Source: Mogibacterium sp. | GTDB lineage: Bacteria; Bacillota; Clostridia; Peptostreptococcales; Anaerovoracaceae | Direction: 5' to 3' | NCBI GenBank assembly: GCA_017403955.1 | Contig: JAFRDH010000019.1 | Span: 62,001-126,000, forward strand | Length of the DNA: 64,000 nucleotides | In this document: in pieces, positions 40,217-50,338 of the stretch | Layout: the number at the start of each line of letters is the position of its first letter | Numbering within the stretch: position 1 is the stretch's first letter | Made by a program: the position numbers and the translations under genes | The notes under the pieces: model-generated | Databases searched by the model: none | The model's input: the letters and a program-made list of their open reading frames with translations, nothing else | Told to the model about the DNA's origin: nothing

Positions 40217-42106
40217 TTAGTCAGCCAGCTTGTTCTCCTCAACGAATCTTCTGATTTTCATTCCGGTCGTCTTATTGAATTCACCCTTCTTGACGACTAT
40301 GTGCTTGATTCTCTTCCAGTCCGGCCACATTGCATTGAGTCTGTCGATCTCGCTGCTCAGAAGTGCCAGAACGGCGCTGTCATCATCGGCATTGTTTCCG
40401 AGTGCCTCGCGGACATTCTCCTTATCAGGCTTGAGTGTGACATAAATGCCGCGCTTCATCCTGTCCTCATTGGTCTCATCTGCCCATACCATACATTCCT
40501 CAACATACGGACTTCTGGCGATTTTCTCTTCGAGTTCTTCAGGGAAAACGTTCTTGCCGTTGGCTGCGATTATGACATTCTTCTTGCGGCCTGTGATGTA
40601 TACATAATTATCTGCATCAAGATATCCGATATCTCCTGTGTGGAACCAGCCGTCTTCCATGCATGCGGCAGTGGCTTCCGGATTCTTGTAGTAACCCATC
40701 ATTACCATAGGTCCTCTGAAGCAGATCTCGCCGTTGCCGTCCTCGTCCTTGTCGATGATCTTGCATTCGGTGAACTGGAACAGTTTGCCGGCGGATTCAT
40801 TTCTCATATATTTCCACTGGTCAGGGTTCAGCGCTACCATCGGTGATGTCTCTGTCAGGCCGTAGCCCTGCAGACATGGGATGCCCATGCTGCGGAAGAA
40901 TGCGAGCACCTTAGGGTCCACTCTTGCTCCGCCGGCGATGAACATTTCGATACATCCGCCGAACTGAGCCATGATCTTCTTAGCTATTGGCTTAGCCACA
41001 TTGATACCGATCTTGCTGGTAACGTTGTTGATCGCGAACAGTGTATTGACAAGCTTGTCCTGTTTCTGTTTGCGCAAAGTCTTCTGGATAGTATTGTAGA
41101 ACTTCTCGTAAATCAGCGGAACTGCGAGCAGGAATGTCGGGTGGACCGCCTGCATGTCCTTGGTGATGTACTTGAGTCCTCTGCAGAATGCCATGGAAGC
41201 ACCCATGAACATTCCTTCGATCATCGTGCAGGTGCACTCGTATGTATGATGTATCGGCAGTACACTGAAGAAGATGTCGCTCGGACAAACTTCCAGATAA
41301 GTCTGTGCGATGAGAACGTCAGTGCAGAGGTTCCTGTGCGAGAGCATAACGCCCTTGCTGACACCGGTCGTACCTGATGTGAAAATGATGGAAACCATAT
41401 CTGAAGCTCTTACTCTTGCGTCAAGATATGATCTGTCCCCTGCTTCGACCTTTGCGATACCGTCTGCTCTGAGAATGTTCCAGCTGTAAAGACCTTTTGC
41501 CGGGTCCTCATGCTCAGTCTTATTCACTCCGATAACAGCCTTGAGACCGGTTTCTCCGGAGCTCATGATGGCCTTGAAAATATCATAATACTTGTCCTGA
41601 CAGCAGATGACCGCATCGAGGTCTCCCATGTTGCACAGATTAGCAAGTTCTTCCGGTGTGAGTTCCTTGTCCAGCGGAACTACTACACCTACGCCTCCTG
41701 TGATCGCAAAATAGGATTCTGCCCACTCATAGCAATTCGCTCCGATGACACCGATATGCGCACCTTTGAGCCCGAGTCCCAGCAAAGCAGTACCGAGGCC
41801 TCTTACATCCGTGCGTACCTGACCATAGGTGAACTCCGTGAACTCTTTGTCGCCCGGCATGATCTGATGGTAGAGGACTTTGTCGCCAAATGCCTCAACA
41901 CCGGTCTCCAGCATCATCTTAAGATCGGTGATCGGTCTGCCGATGCGATACATTACCTCAGGAACATCACTGGTAGTGATAGCATCTACATAATACTGCA
42001 TATCCGCCAGCTCAGCGGCCTTGAGTTCTTTATATTCTTCTTCTGAAAGCTGGTCAAGATCAGCCTCAGCATACTTCAGCAATATACTTTTATAATTGTC
42101 AGTCAT
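40217..42106 (-). CDS. AMP-dependent acyl-CoA synthetase/ligase
   Basis: 629-residue long-chain-type acyl-CoA synthetase that activates a carboxylic acid through an acyl-AMP. Motifs in order: the P-loop IFTSGTTGVSKGVMLSH, VLPIHHTYECT, LQGYGLTETSPM (A5), WFHTGDIGYLD (A7) and GRKKNVIIAANGKNVFPEE (A8 hinge and catalytic-lysine region). AAAGGAA precedes the ATG. The length and motif spacing match fatty-acid type ligases (FadD/FAA). The substrate chain length is not evident. Confidence 0.92.
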   Translation of the reverse strand: MTDNYKSILLKYAEADLDQLSEEEYKELKAAELADMQYYVDAITTSDVPEVMYRIGRPITDLKMMLETGVEAFGDKVLYHQIMPGDKEFTEFTYGQVRTDVRGLGTALLGLGLKGAHIGVIGANCYEWAESYFAITGGVGVVVPLDKELTPEELANLCNMGDLDAVICCQDKYYDIFKAIMSSGETGLKAVIGVNKTEHEDPAKGLYSWNILRADGIAKVEAGDRSYLDARVRASDMVSIIFTSGTTGVSKGVMLSHRNLCTDVLIAQTYLEVCPSDIFFSVLPIHHTYECTCTMIEGMFMGASMAFCRGLKYITKDMQAVHPTFLLAVPLIYEKFYNTIQKTLRKQKQDKLVNTLFAINNVTSKIGINVAKPIAKKIMAQFGGCIEMFIAGGARVDPKVLAFFRSMGIPCLQGYGLTETSPMVALNPDQWKYMRNESAGKLFQFTECKIIDKDEDGNGEICFRGPMVMMGYYKNPEATAACMEDGWFHTGDIGYLDADNYVYITGRKKNVIIAANGKNVFPEELEEKIARSPYVEECMVWADETNEDRMKRGIYVTLKPDKENVREALGNNADDDSAVLALLSSEIDRLNAMWPDWKRIKHIVVKKGEFNKTTGMKIRRFVEENKLAD

Positions 42107-42289
42107 GATTCATTTCCTTTGCAAAAAAGCATTGTGAATGCGGAGCATTCTTCCCCTGCCAATAATTCTCCGTATCCAATGAATTTTACCATTATCAGAA
42201 TATCGTGTCAAACTCAAGAGCAGGATTCATCAATGAAAATAGGAAGACTGAAATCTACAGTATTTTTTGAAAGATCTCTTTTCTGTGCA

Positions 42290-42298
42290 TGCTAAAAT
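42290..42298 (+). promoter_or_regulatory. extended -10 promoter of DUF285 paralogue 1
   Basis: TGC-TAAAAT at 42290-42298. The second paralogue has TGT-TAAAAT at the same relative place (50293-50301), so the element is conserved between the copies. Confidence 0.55.
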
Positions 42299-42335
42299 AA
42301 TGAAAAATATAAGTGTGCTGAAAGGAGATTATTTG

Positions 42336-43799
42336 ATGAAGAATGGACGACTATTTGCCATATTACTGGCGCTTATAATGATCGTTTCTGCGGTCCCTGC
42401 GGCTTCCTATGCTGCAGATCCGGATATAGCTTCCGGTACTTGCGGAACATGCCGCTGGACTATCGATTCCGAAGGAGTCCTGACTATTGGTGCAGGCAGC
42501 ATGACTGACTGGGTAGAAATGCCGCCATGGTATGATTATTCCAATGATATCAAAGCAGTAAAAACCTCAGGCTCCGTAAAACTCGCGACCGCTTTTAACA
42601 TGTTTGCTGAATGTTATAATCTTAAGTCTATCGACCTTAGGGGTTTTGATACAAGCAATGTCACAAATATGAGTGGTATGTTTGCATATTGCACAGAGAT
42701 AAGCGAACCTGTTGATTTCAGTAATTTCAATACAAGCAGCGTTACAGACATGAGCAGAATGTTCTTGATCAGCAATGTTCCGGATTATGCGACAGGTTTC
42801 AGCAGCTTTGATACAAGCAGAGTCGAAGACATGAGCTGGATGTTCTATGTATGTAAGACAACCAAAAAACTGGATCTTAGCAGTTTTAATACAAGTAATG
42901 TTAAAGATATGAGCAATATGTTCTGCCAATGCTCTGACCTTACCGATCTTGATATCAGCAACTTCAACACCGGTAGTGTCTTGTATATGCCCTATATGTT
43001 TTCCGGTTGCGGGAGCCTGAATAATCTGGATCTCAGCAGTTTCGATACCGGTAAATGTGCAGTGATGGATTGCATGTTCGACTATTGCTTTTCGCTTGAG
43101 TCACTAAAAGTCGGAAATTGGAGTTATGCCAGCTTCAATTCAGCATATACAAAATATCCGGAATTCCCAATTGACATGACAGACTCAGAGTCCGGTACCG
43201 CATATTCCGCAGGTGACAACATACCTGAGCTCAGCTACAGAACATATGAATCCGCAAAAGAAATCGACATCAGCAATGCCGATGTCGTGCTCAGTAAATC
43301 CAGTTATGTGTATAGTGGCAAGCCTAACAGACCTTCTGTCACAGTAACCTATAACGGGCAAAATCTCGCAGAAGGAACCGATTATACAGTCAATTATTCA
43401 AGGAATGTGGCTGCAGGAACAGCATATGCTGAGATCGTCGGACAGTCCGGTTACTCAGGATCAGTAACTAAGACATTCACCATCACCAGAGCTGCAAATC
43501 CTCTTTCGGTCAAGGCAAAGACCGCAACAGTAAAGTATTCCGCTGTAAAGAAAAAGAATAAGAGTCTTGCAGTAACGAAGGTTCTTTCATTCACTAAGGC
43601 CGGACAAGGTGCGATGACATATACCAAGTCATCTGGAAACAAGAAGATAACTATAAACAAGACAACAGGAAAGGTTACGATCAAGAAAGGTCTGAAGAAA
43701 GGAAAATACAAGGTCAAGGTCAAAGTAAAGGCTGCAGGCAACTCCAATTATCAGGCTTCTTCAGTAAAAACCATAACTTTCATAATCAAGGTTAAATAA
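42336..43799 (+). CDS. DUF285 (BspA-like) repeat surface protein, paralogue 1
   Basis: 487-residue exported protein. Signal peptide (MKNGRLFAILLALIM, cleavage near SYAAD), then a stretch of DUF285 leucine-rich-like repeats with the recurring pattern FDTSNVTNMSGMF, and after about residue 320 an Ig-like/MBG-type module (TYNGQNLAEGTDYTVNYSR) ending in a Lys-rich beta domain (GKVTIKKGLKKGKYKVKVK). No LPXTG or membrane anchor is visible. BspA-type proteins bind host or neighbour surfaces. AAAGGAG precedes the ATG at 42336. A near-duplicate lies at 50339 and differs mainly in the repeats. Confidence 0.88.
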   Translation: MKNGRLFAILLALIMIVSAVPAASYAADPDIASGTCGTCRWTIDSEGVLTIGAGSMTDWVEMPPWYDYSNDIKAVKTSGSVKLATAFNMFAECYNLKSIDLRGFDTSNVTNMSGMFAYCTEISEPVDFSNFNTSSVTDMSRMFLISNVPDYATGFSSFDTSRVEDMSWMFYVCKTTKKLDLSSFNTSNVKDMSNMFCQCSDLTDLDISNFNTGSVLYMPYMFSGCGSLNNLDLSSFDTGKCAVMDCMFDYCFSLESLKVGNWSYASFNSAYTKYPEFPIDMTDSESGTAYSAGDNIPELSYRTYESAKEIDISNADVVLSKSSYVYSGKPNRPSVTVTYNGQNLAEGTDYTVNYSRNVAAGTAYAEIVGQSGYSGSVTKTFTITRAANPLSVKAKTATVKYSAVKKKNKSLAVTKVLSFTKAGQGAMTYTKSSGNKKITINKTTGKVTIKKGLKKGKYKVKVKVKAAGNSNYQASSVKTITFIIKVK

Positions 43800-43810
43800 T
43801 GAAAAAGTAA

Positions 43811-43852
43811 CATCCCCGGGCAGCAAGTTCTGCTCGGGGATGCTTTGTTTTC
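43811..43852. terminator. intrinsic terminator after DUF285 paralogue 1
   Basis: CATCCCCGGGCAG pairs with CTGCTCGGGGATG around CAAGTT, followed by CTTTGTTTT on the plus strand; TTACTTTTTC follows on the minus strand. It separates the convergent DUF285 and giant-protein genes. Confidence 0.85.
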
Positions 43853-43881
43853 AGTCAAAATTCCAGATGTACCTTTTTATT

Positions 43882-46800
43882 TTACTTGGTTTTGATTTTC
43901 TTTGCCTTGCTCCAAGCGGAGTAGTACATCTTGCCTCCGACTTTCTTGTATGTGCGGATCCTTACATAGTATTTCTTCTTGGCTTTGAGCTTTTTGATAG
44001 TAGCTTTTACCGTCTTATTTTTCTTGACTGTATAAGTCTTAGCTCCTTTGAAGTTGCTCTTCAGGCCATACTGGATCTGATAACCTGTAGTCTGGACCGC
44101 CTGTTTCTTCCATGTAGCTGTGAACGACTTCTTTCCGGCTTTCAGCTTTGAAAGCGTTGTTCCCTTAGGATTGATATTGAATGTCTTAGACCACGTCCCT
44201 TCATAATTACCAACACCTGTAGCAGTTACAGTTGCCACACCAACACTATTATTATTCTTATATGAAAGCTTGTAGTCTTTTCCTTCTTCCAGCATCCATG
44301 ATGACAACTTAGGTGTGATCGACCTTCCGTTATATATGAAAGCCGTATTGCTAAGATTGATGTCTGTATCTCTAATATCTGCCGGACGAATATCAAATGT
44401 CAGAGTGACGCTTCCGGTGTATTCTCCGATTCCTTTAATTACTACCTCCGCCGTCCCGACATCTATATTATTCTTGTATTCAACAGTATAGTCTTTGTCT
44501 TCAACCAGACCATCTGAATACACAGCCGGGAAGAAATAATAGTCCTCATATGTCACCCATGTATAATCCAGTTCAAAGTCATAATCCTCGATGTTATAAC
44601 TGTCATTGTATCCGGGATCTATATCCAGTTTGATTTCCGCAGCTTCGAGTTTCTCGATCAACTCAGGACTTACAAGATGTTTCTGATCTTCAGTCAGAGA
44701 ATCATATACGGCTTTTGCTTCAATAACTGCCCGATAGTCATCATCTGTGATATCTTCAACAGCAGGAAGAGCCTCTATTATTTCTTCTACTCTTACTGTA
44801 GGGCCGTTATTGATTGCTGTCGGCTGAGATGCATCGATATCCCATACACGAACTTCATCAGTATTGTTGTACTCATAATATTCTTCAGCATCTGTTTCAC
44901 AATTGACAATAAGAACACTTCCGTCTCCGCTGAGGTCTACCAATGAATCATCTATCTCATATCTGTATGTTTTGCTCTCACCTGCATCGATCTCATCCAC
45001 ATATTCAGCCAGAACTGCATCATTCTGATTATTGATTCTGGTAGTTGTGGTTGCTTTGGATCTGCCGGTATTGCTTACCTTTACCTCTACGAAACGTCCA
45101 TCTTCATCCATCACATAGTCAGATTCAGCCACAATGTCCGCCTTGCTGAAATCTACTTCATACTGGTTAGATTCACTAGTCTGTGTTGTTCCCGGTTCTG
45201 TAACAGTAACAATGTATTCTGTAGGATCGAGTTCCGGCGGGAGCGTGAACTGAACTGTTTTGTCTATGCTCTCTCCCGGAGCCAGGCTTGCATCGACAGG
45301 AACAGTCTGGATTATTTCGGAACTTCCTTTTTTGCAGATAGAAGCTTCCATATTGCTTACAGCATCGGTACCATTGTTGGTCAAATACAGCTGAACATCC
45401 AGGTTGCTGCCTTCATTGATTGCTTCAGTGTCAAATAATACTGCATCCAATACTAACTCAGAATTGTTGATATTGTTCATGAATTTGAGTGAGGATACGG
45501 AATCCATATCTTCGCTCTCCAGGTCGACAGAGCTGGTTACACAGACAAGTTTCTGCCCGGTAACATCAAAGCTATCGACATATGTATCTTCTGTTGTGAT
45601 CGGAATACTGTTCCAAATATCTCCGTTTTGCTCAGCGCGGAACACATTTCTGCTGCTCTGATCAGACTTGAGATAATAAATCTTGTTATCGCATACTTTC
45701 AGGTCACTGTACAGATCCATATTTCCTGAAGGAACTAATTCAGAGGTGCTCTTATCTGTTCCACTCATGCTTCTGACTGAACCGTTGAAATTGTAGATAA
45801 GGTTATCTTCTCCATTGATATTTACAAATAACGGATGAGAAATATTACCTTTTTCACTGAGAGAACCTGCGATACCACCCGCAATAACATGCATTTCCTT
45901 TTCTTCAGTAGTGAGATCATTATCTGTATCTGTCACATATGCTGTCGCATTTTCTGACCCTAGTTTTCCGGTTGATAAGCCTGTTATGCATTTTACATCA
46001 CTGGCTACAGCTTCCGGTACAGACCATTTGCCGTCTGAATATACAGATCTGAAAATATCATTTCTACCGGTAACACCAAAAATATTACCGTCACTATTCT
46101 CTGCCCATGTGCACTGAAGACCTTGATCTGTCATTGAAAGAGAAGGCACGTAGCAATACTGTTCACCTGCATCCGGATTGCCGAGATTAATGAACTTCTT
46201 TTCGATCTTGTCATATTTTGCTACAGATATGCCGAAGCTGTTCGCATAAGTGTTCAGATCCGGGTCTTCGCCTTCAGCATATTCCGTCTTTGAATCTTGC
46301 CAGCACAGGTACAGATCGCCATTACTTTCAAGGAGTTCAGGCATTGCATCTGCCGTTCCGTCGTCTTCTGCCGCCAAAGCCGGACTGAACAAACCTGTAT
46401 CTTCATCATAAACAGAATATTTAAGAACAGTCTGGTTTGCTTCGGCTCTACTCTGATCTACATCAACATAGGTCAGAATTGTTGTTCCGTCTATAGATGC
46501 AAGCTTAGGTTCTGCAGCCGGGTATGAATTGTGAATAAGCTCGTCATTTCTATTTGCACTTTTTAACTGTCTCGAGGTACTTATGTTGCTCATTTCAAAG
46601 AACTCATCCGGGCTCTTATAGAGGCGCTTTTGAATATTATTTGCAGCATTGGAAGAAACACTTTTATTTGTCAACGATCCGCCATATCTGGACCAAATGA
46701 GCAACTCATTATCATCATTGATGTATGGCGCGAGCGACTTTATCTTCCTCATATCATTCATTGAGATCAGAGCCACTTTGTACTCTTTCGTGGCAAGATA

Positions 46801-49800
46801 CGCCTTTGCTCCCACATCTCCCGTGATGAAGAATTTTGTAGGTCCACCCTTTTCCACAGTGCTTACCCATATTATGTTCACGCCACTTGTCAAATTGCCA
46901 TAGCAGCCACCGCTTATCCATTGTCCCGCTCCTACGCCAATATAAGGTTCCAGAGAAACGTTGATATCCGATGAGATGTTCCCATCAAATGGGGAATCAT
47001 CGGAAGAAAGGAAGAACTTGGCTTTGCCACCTGCGGAGGCACTTCCTGAAACCTCGACATTCGCAGTCACCGGAACTATGATAACAAACTGCCACTGAAG
47101 AGTGGCTTCTCCCTGTAGCACTATTGCAATGCTTCCGCTGACAGAATCAAGCTTATCGCTCCATTCACCCTCAAAATATCCGACAATGCTTATCTTAACT
47201 TGTTTTTCCATAAACGGAATATCTGCAGATATATCTGTTTGGCTGAGATCATCGATTTTCTTCCCGAGCACTTTTTGTAATACTTCTCCGGATTTAACTG
47301 CGTCTTTCTCTCCTTGCTCCAATTGTTCTGCAATTGACTGAAATTCTTTTGGTGTTGTAGTATTTCCCTCGGCCGAATCCCCGGAATCATTGTAAAGCAT
47401 TGGATAATTAACACCTATTTTAATTTTGCCGTCTTCAATTACGGCAGAGACAGGAAGTGTGATCGGAAGGTCAAAACTTACAGTCTTTCCTCCTAAAACA
47501 GGTATCTCATCGCTTATTTGTATTTCCAAACTGGAATCCATGGAATTAATCAAAGAGATTTGGGAGTCAAGCAAAACAGCCTTACTTTCTATTTGCAGCC
47601 TCAGCGGGGTCTTGAGTGAACCTTTTTGGCCCTTTACTATTACAGATATCTCTTTCCCTTCGATAAATTTGGAAGGATCCAGATTATAGAAATTTCCGTT
47701 TTGACTTTCCTGTATTTTCTTCTTTCCTGAACAAAGAATAAAGCTGCTGACATCATTTCCGGCTTTACTCTTGCAGAGAAGATCGAATTTACCATGATCA
47801 GGTTCTATGGAATGTACTTTTGTAAGCACATCTTTTTCCAGTTTCTTGCCTTGTTTGCCATAACTGTATATAGCAGACTCAAGAGCAAGTTCCTTGGCCT
47901 CTTTCTGATACTCTTTTTCACTGCCTGAATCATAATTATAAAGGTACACTACATTATTACCGTAACCCGGAGCCAGGAATGATATAGTCGGATACAGATT
48001 GGCATTCATTGCATAAATCTCTTTCGGATTATAATCCGAATTGATCTTGCTCTTAAACTGTCCTTTTAATATGTAGTTCCCTGAAATGTCAACTAGTCCA
48101 ACAGTCTTTTCATAACTGCTTCCAAATTCTTCGACATATGATGCACCATTTCTAAAGCTTCCCACAAATTGATAATCGCAGCCAAGTATCTCTGTACCAT
48201 CAGAAGCAATCAAACCCTGATATGTTTTTTCGTTTTTCTCCTGTTCAATAACATATGCCGCATTATACGTCCACTCGCAGGAAACTGTACCATCATCGTG
48301 TCTTATGATGTCTTGTCTATCAAGAAGTATATTTCCATCATAGTCCAGAATATGAAAAGATCCGTCTCCTGATGGCTCGTAGTCACCTCCTTCACCTGTA
48401 AATACATGCTCCGCTACGATTTTAAATGTATCGCCTGAGCGAACATCCGATATCACGTGATCTTCATCTATAACATTGAAATCAGAATTGATTATTTTGG
48501 AGAAATTCTTATAAGATAACTGACATAACCATCCGAGATTATCAAACCTGTGAACCCGGCTGATAGATAACAGATCAAGATCTAAGTTGTCTGTTTCATA
48601 AATATAACCGGAGAATCGCGGAGTACCTGAGTACAAATCGAGTATTCCATATTTGTCTGGATCATCAGGGCTGACCAGTACCGCCAGACCATCATTTGCA
48701 ATTGTATTTGCCCCATCATCAGAACAAATATAAGCAGGCACATCCTCAGCTACCGTTACGTGATCTATATAATTATAGAAATAGTAATGATCCTCTTTAG
48801 GGTCTCCGGCATTATGGCCGCCGACTTTGTAATATCCTATGATATATTTGCCGCGGATATCGACATCATGGAATCCTTCAAGTCCCATTACATATTCACC
48901 GGTACTTTTGTTTTTTACTGAATACCCGGGGTAGCTGACCGGACTATATGCTATTCTAAGATCACGGAAATACATTGTACCATTGTGATCACTGTTGTCA
49001 GTTGTTTCCCATTTTAAGTCAAAATGGGCTGTGTTATATACTTCACTTCCATCTGGTGAGAGCCATGTAAAGTCAGCTGTTTTGTTCAAGTCATCTTCGT
49101 ATTCATTTTTCAATAATAATACCGGCGCAAAATTACTGTTAAAAGTAGCAACCGTTGTGGTATCCGGATATAAATCGCTGAGATTTATTATAGCATCCTC
49201 TGAAATCAGGAAATAATCTTTTACATCCGGGTTGGAAGTTTCTTTTGAACATAAGTAATAATATGTTCCATTATATTTGTAGGCTTGCATCGGATAATAG
49301 TTATCTTCCAGGCTTGTAAGAAGTTCACCTGTTTCACAGCTCACTATTGCCCAAGTGTCTCCACTTTTTATTCCAAAAACAATATCTGAATCTGAGTCAA
49401 GGAATTTGCATTCATCGAATTCGACAGCTCCTGTGCCATTCTTTGAGACCAAATAATCATGTTCTTTGTTTATCTGCAGAATACAATTTTTGTAGCATCT
49501 ATAATCGTAGAAAACCGCATCCGTAATGACCTCTCCTTCGTTATTTAAGAAGCCTTGGAGATAACTGTATGGTCCTTCTTCTGCTTTAACCGTGTATGTA
49601 ACAAAGCCATTCTTATAGTAAAAATCACCGGCATTATGGTCTATACTATACTGGTCAAAGCCATAATCATAGTAAGTATCTGTAGTGGCATTGTATAAAT
49701 CCCTCTTACCTGAATCCGAAAAATAGATTTCATATAATTCATAAGGATAGTACTGAATTATATTTCTGTCAGTCGAAGAGGTGAGCAGATTTGCTGATAC

Positions 49801-50133
49801 ATGTCCGCCTTTTTCAACTTCAAAAAACCTTACAAATCCATGAGTGCTTATCAGATAGTAATAGTCCTTATCAGTACCACTTTTACTGACCATCACAACT
49901 CCGCCATCACTACTTACTAACTCAGCACCATCTGTCAGCGTTATTTTCATTCCCATAACACTCTCATCTTCAATGCCATAAGATGTATCTTCAATAATGA
50001 ATGGTAGATTTGTATAGCTTTCTGCATAAGAATTATGATAGTTGCCCCCAAACGGCAAATATGGAGAAGCGATCACCGCACAAAGTACGATTGCAGTAAT
50101 GCGCTTAAGCTGGCTGAAAAACATCTTTCTCAT
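43882..50133 (-). CDS. giant exported multidomain protein, 2083 residues
   Basis: Signal peptide at the N-terminus (KRITAIVLCAVIASPYL). The first 700 residues alternate short statements such as GLVDISGNYIL and FLNNEGEVITDAVF, like WG/KWG beta-propeller-type repeats. A central region of about 350 residues has FDLPITLPVSAVIEDG and AKFFLSSDD stretches of unknown type. A second propeller-like part follows (about 1150-1500), then CARDB-like Ig domains (YLTNNGTDAVSNM), MBG-type repeats (DYTVEYKNNIDVGTAEVVIKG, cited partly) and a C-terminal fibronectin-III-like Lys-rich domain. No sortase motif is seen. GGAGG precedes the ATG at 50133. It is probably cell-surface or secreted; the target is unknown. 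Confidence 0.85.
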   Translation of the reverse strand: MRKMFFSQLKRITAIVLCAVIASPYLPFGGNYHNSYAESYTNLPFIIEDTSYGIEDESVMGMKITLTDGAELVSSDGGVVMVSKSGTDKDYYYLISTHGFVRFFEVEKGGHVSANLLTSSTDRNIIQYYPYELYEIYFSDSGKRDLYNATTDTYYDYGFDQYSIDHNAGDFYYKNGFVTYTVKAEEGPYSYLQGFLNNEGEVITDAVFYDYRCYKNCILQINKEHDYLVSKNGTGAVEFDECKFLDSDSDIVFGIKSGDTWAIVSCETGELLTSLEDNYYPMQAYKYNGTYYYLCSKETSNPDVKDYFLISEDAIINLSDLYPDTTTVATFNSNFAPVLLLKNEYEDDLNKTADFTWLSPDGSEVYNTAHFDLKWETTDNSDHNGTMYFRDLRIAYSPVSYPGYSVKNKSTGEYVMGLEGFHDVDIRGKYIIGYYKVGGHNAGDPKEDHYYFYNYIDHVTVAEDVPAYICSDDGANTIANDGLAVLVSPDDPDKYGILDLYSGTPRFSGYIYETDNLDLDLLSISRVHRFDNLGWLCQLSYKNFSKIINSDFNVIDEDHVISDVRSGDTFKIVAEHVFTGEGGDYEPSGDGSFHILDYDGNILLDRQDIIRHDDGTVSCEWTYNAAYVIEQEKNEKTYQGLIASDGTEILGCDYQFVGSFRNGASYVEEFGSSYEKTVGLVDISGNYILKGQFKSKINSDYNPKEIYAMNANLYPTISFLAPGYGNNVVYLYNYDSGSEKEYQKEAKELALESAIYSYGKQGKKLEKDVLTKVHSIEPDHGKFDLLCKSKAGNDVSSFILCSGKKKIQESQNGNFYNLDPSKFIEGKEISVIVKGQKGSLKTPLRLQIESKAVLLDSQISLINSMDSSLEIQISDEIPVLGGKTVSFDLPITLPVSAVIEDGKIKIGVNYPMLYNDSGDSAEGNTTTPKEFQSIAEQLEQGEKDAVKSGEVLQKVLGKKIDDLSQTDISADIPFMEKQVKISIVGYFEGEWSDKLDSVSGSIAIVLQGEATLQWQFVIIVPVTANVEVSGSASAGGKAKFFLSSDDSPFDGNISSDINVSLEPYIGVGAGQWISGGCYGNLTSGVNIIWVSTVEKGGPTKFFITGDVGAKAYLATKEYKVALISMNDMRKIKSLAPYINDDNELLIWSRYGGSLTNKSVSSNAANNIQKRLYKSPDEFFEMSNISTSRQLKSANRNDELIHNSYPAAEPKLASIDGTTILTYVDVDQSRAEANQTVLKYSVYDEDTGLFSPALAAEDDGTADAMPELLESNGDLYLCWQDSKTEYAEGEDPDLNTYANSFGISVAKYDKIEKKFINLGNPDAGEQYCYVPSLSMTDQGLQCTWAENSDGNIFGVTGRNDIFRSVYSDGKWSVPEAVASDVKCITGLSTGKLGSENATAYVTDTDNDLTTEEKEMHVIAGGIAGSLSEKGNISHPLFVNINGEDNLIYNFNGSVRSMSGTDKSTSELVPSGNMDLYSDLKVCDNKIYYLKSDQSSRNVFRAEQNGDIWNSIPITTEDTYVDSFDVTGQKLVCVTSSVDLESEDMDSVSSLKFMNNINNSELVLDAVLFDTEAINEGSNLDVQLYLTNNGTDAVSNMEASICKKGSSEIIQTVPVDASLAPGESIDKTVQFTLPPELDPTEYIVTVTEPGTTQTSESNQYEVDFSKADIVAESDYVMDEDGRFVEVKVSNTGRSKATTTTRINNQNDAVLAEYVDEIDAGESKTYRYEIDDSLVDLSGDGSVLIVNCETDAEEYYEYNNTDEVRVWDIDASQPTAINNGPTVRVEEIIEALPAVEDITDDDYRAVIEAKAVYDSLTEDQKHLVSPELIEKLEAAEIKLDIDPGYNDSYNIEDYDFELDYTWVTYEDYYFFPAVYSDGLVEDKDYTVEYKNNIDVGTAEVVIKGIGEYTGSVTLTFDIRPADIRDTDINLSNTAFIYNGRSITPKLSSWMLEEGKDYKLSYKNNNSVGVATVTATGVGNYEGTWSKTFNINPKGTTLSKLKAGKKSFTATWKKQAVQTTGYQIQYGLKSNFKGAKTYTVKKNKTVKATIKKLKAKKKYYVRIRTYKKVGGKMYYSAWSKAKKIKTK

Positions 50134-50292
50134 AACAATCCTCCGGCAAAGCATGCCAATTATCATCAGCGAATATATACATTGAGTGTATCATTTGAGT
50201 ATTTATATTTTTTCAAAAGAAAGCTTCCGTTTTCTTTTTTTCAAAAATGTTGAAGATGGCAGTGATTCTTTGAAAAACCTCTGATTTGCGCA

Positions 50293-50301
50293 TGTTAAAA
50301 T
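50293..50301 (+). promoter_or_regulatory. extended -10 promoter of DUF285 paralogue 2
   Basis: TGT-TAAAAT at 50293-50301, matching the element before paralogue 1. Confidence 0.5.
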
Positions 50302-50338
50302 CAAGAAAATTTAGCTTATGCTGAAAGGAGATTATTTG

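Noticed and set aside
43451-43747. Repeated 98-codon minus-strand ORF in both DUF285 genes
   Set aside because: It is the mirror of the shared Lys-rich C-terminal domain, so its conservation follows from the duplicated sense gene.
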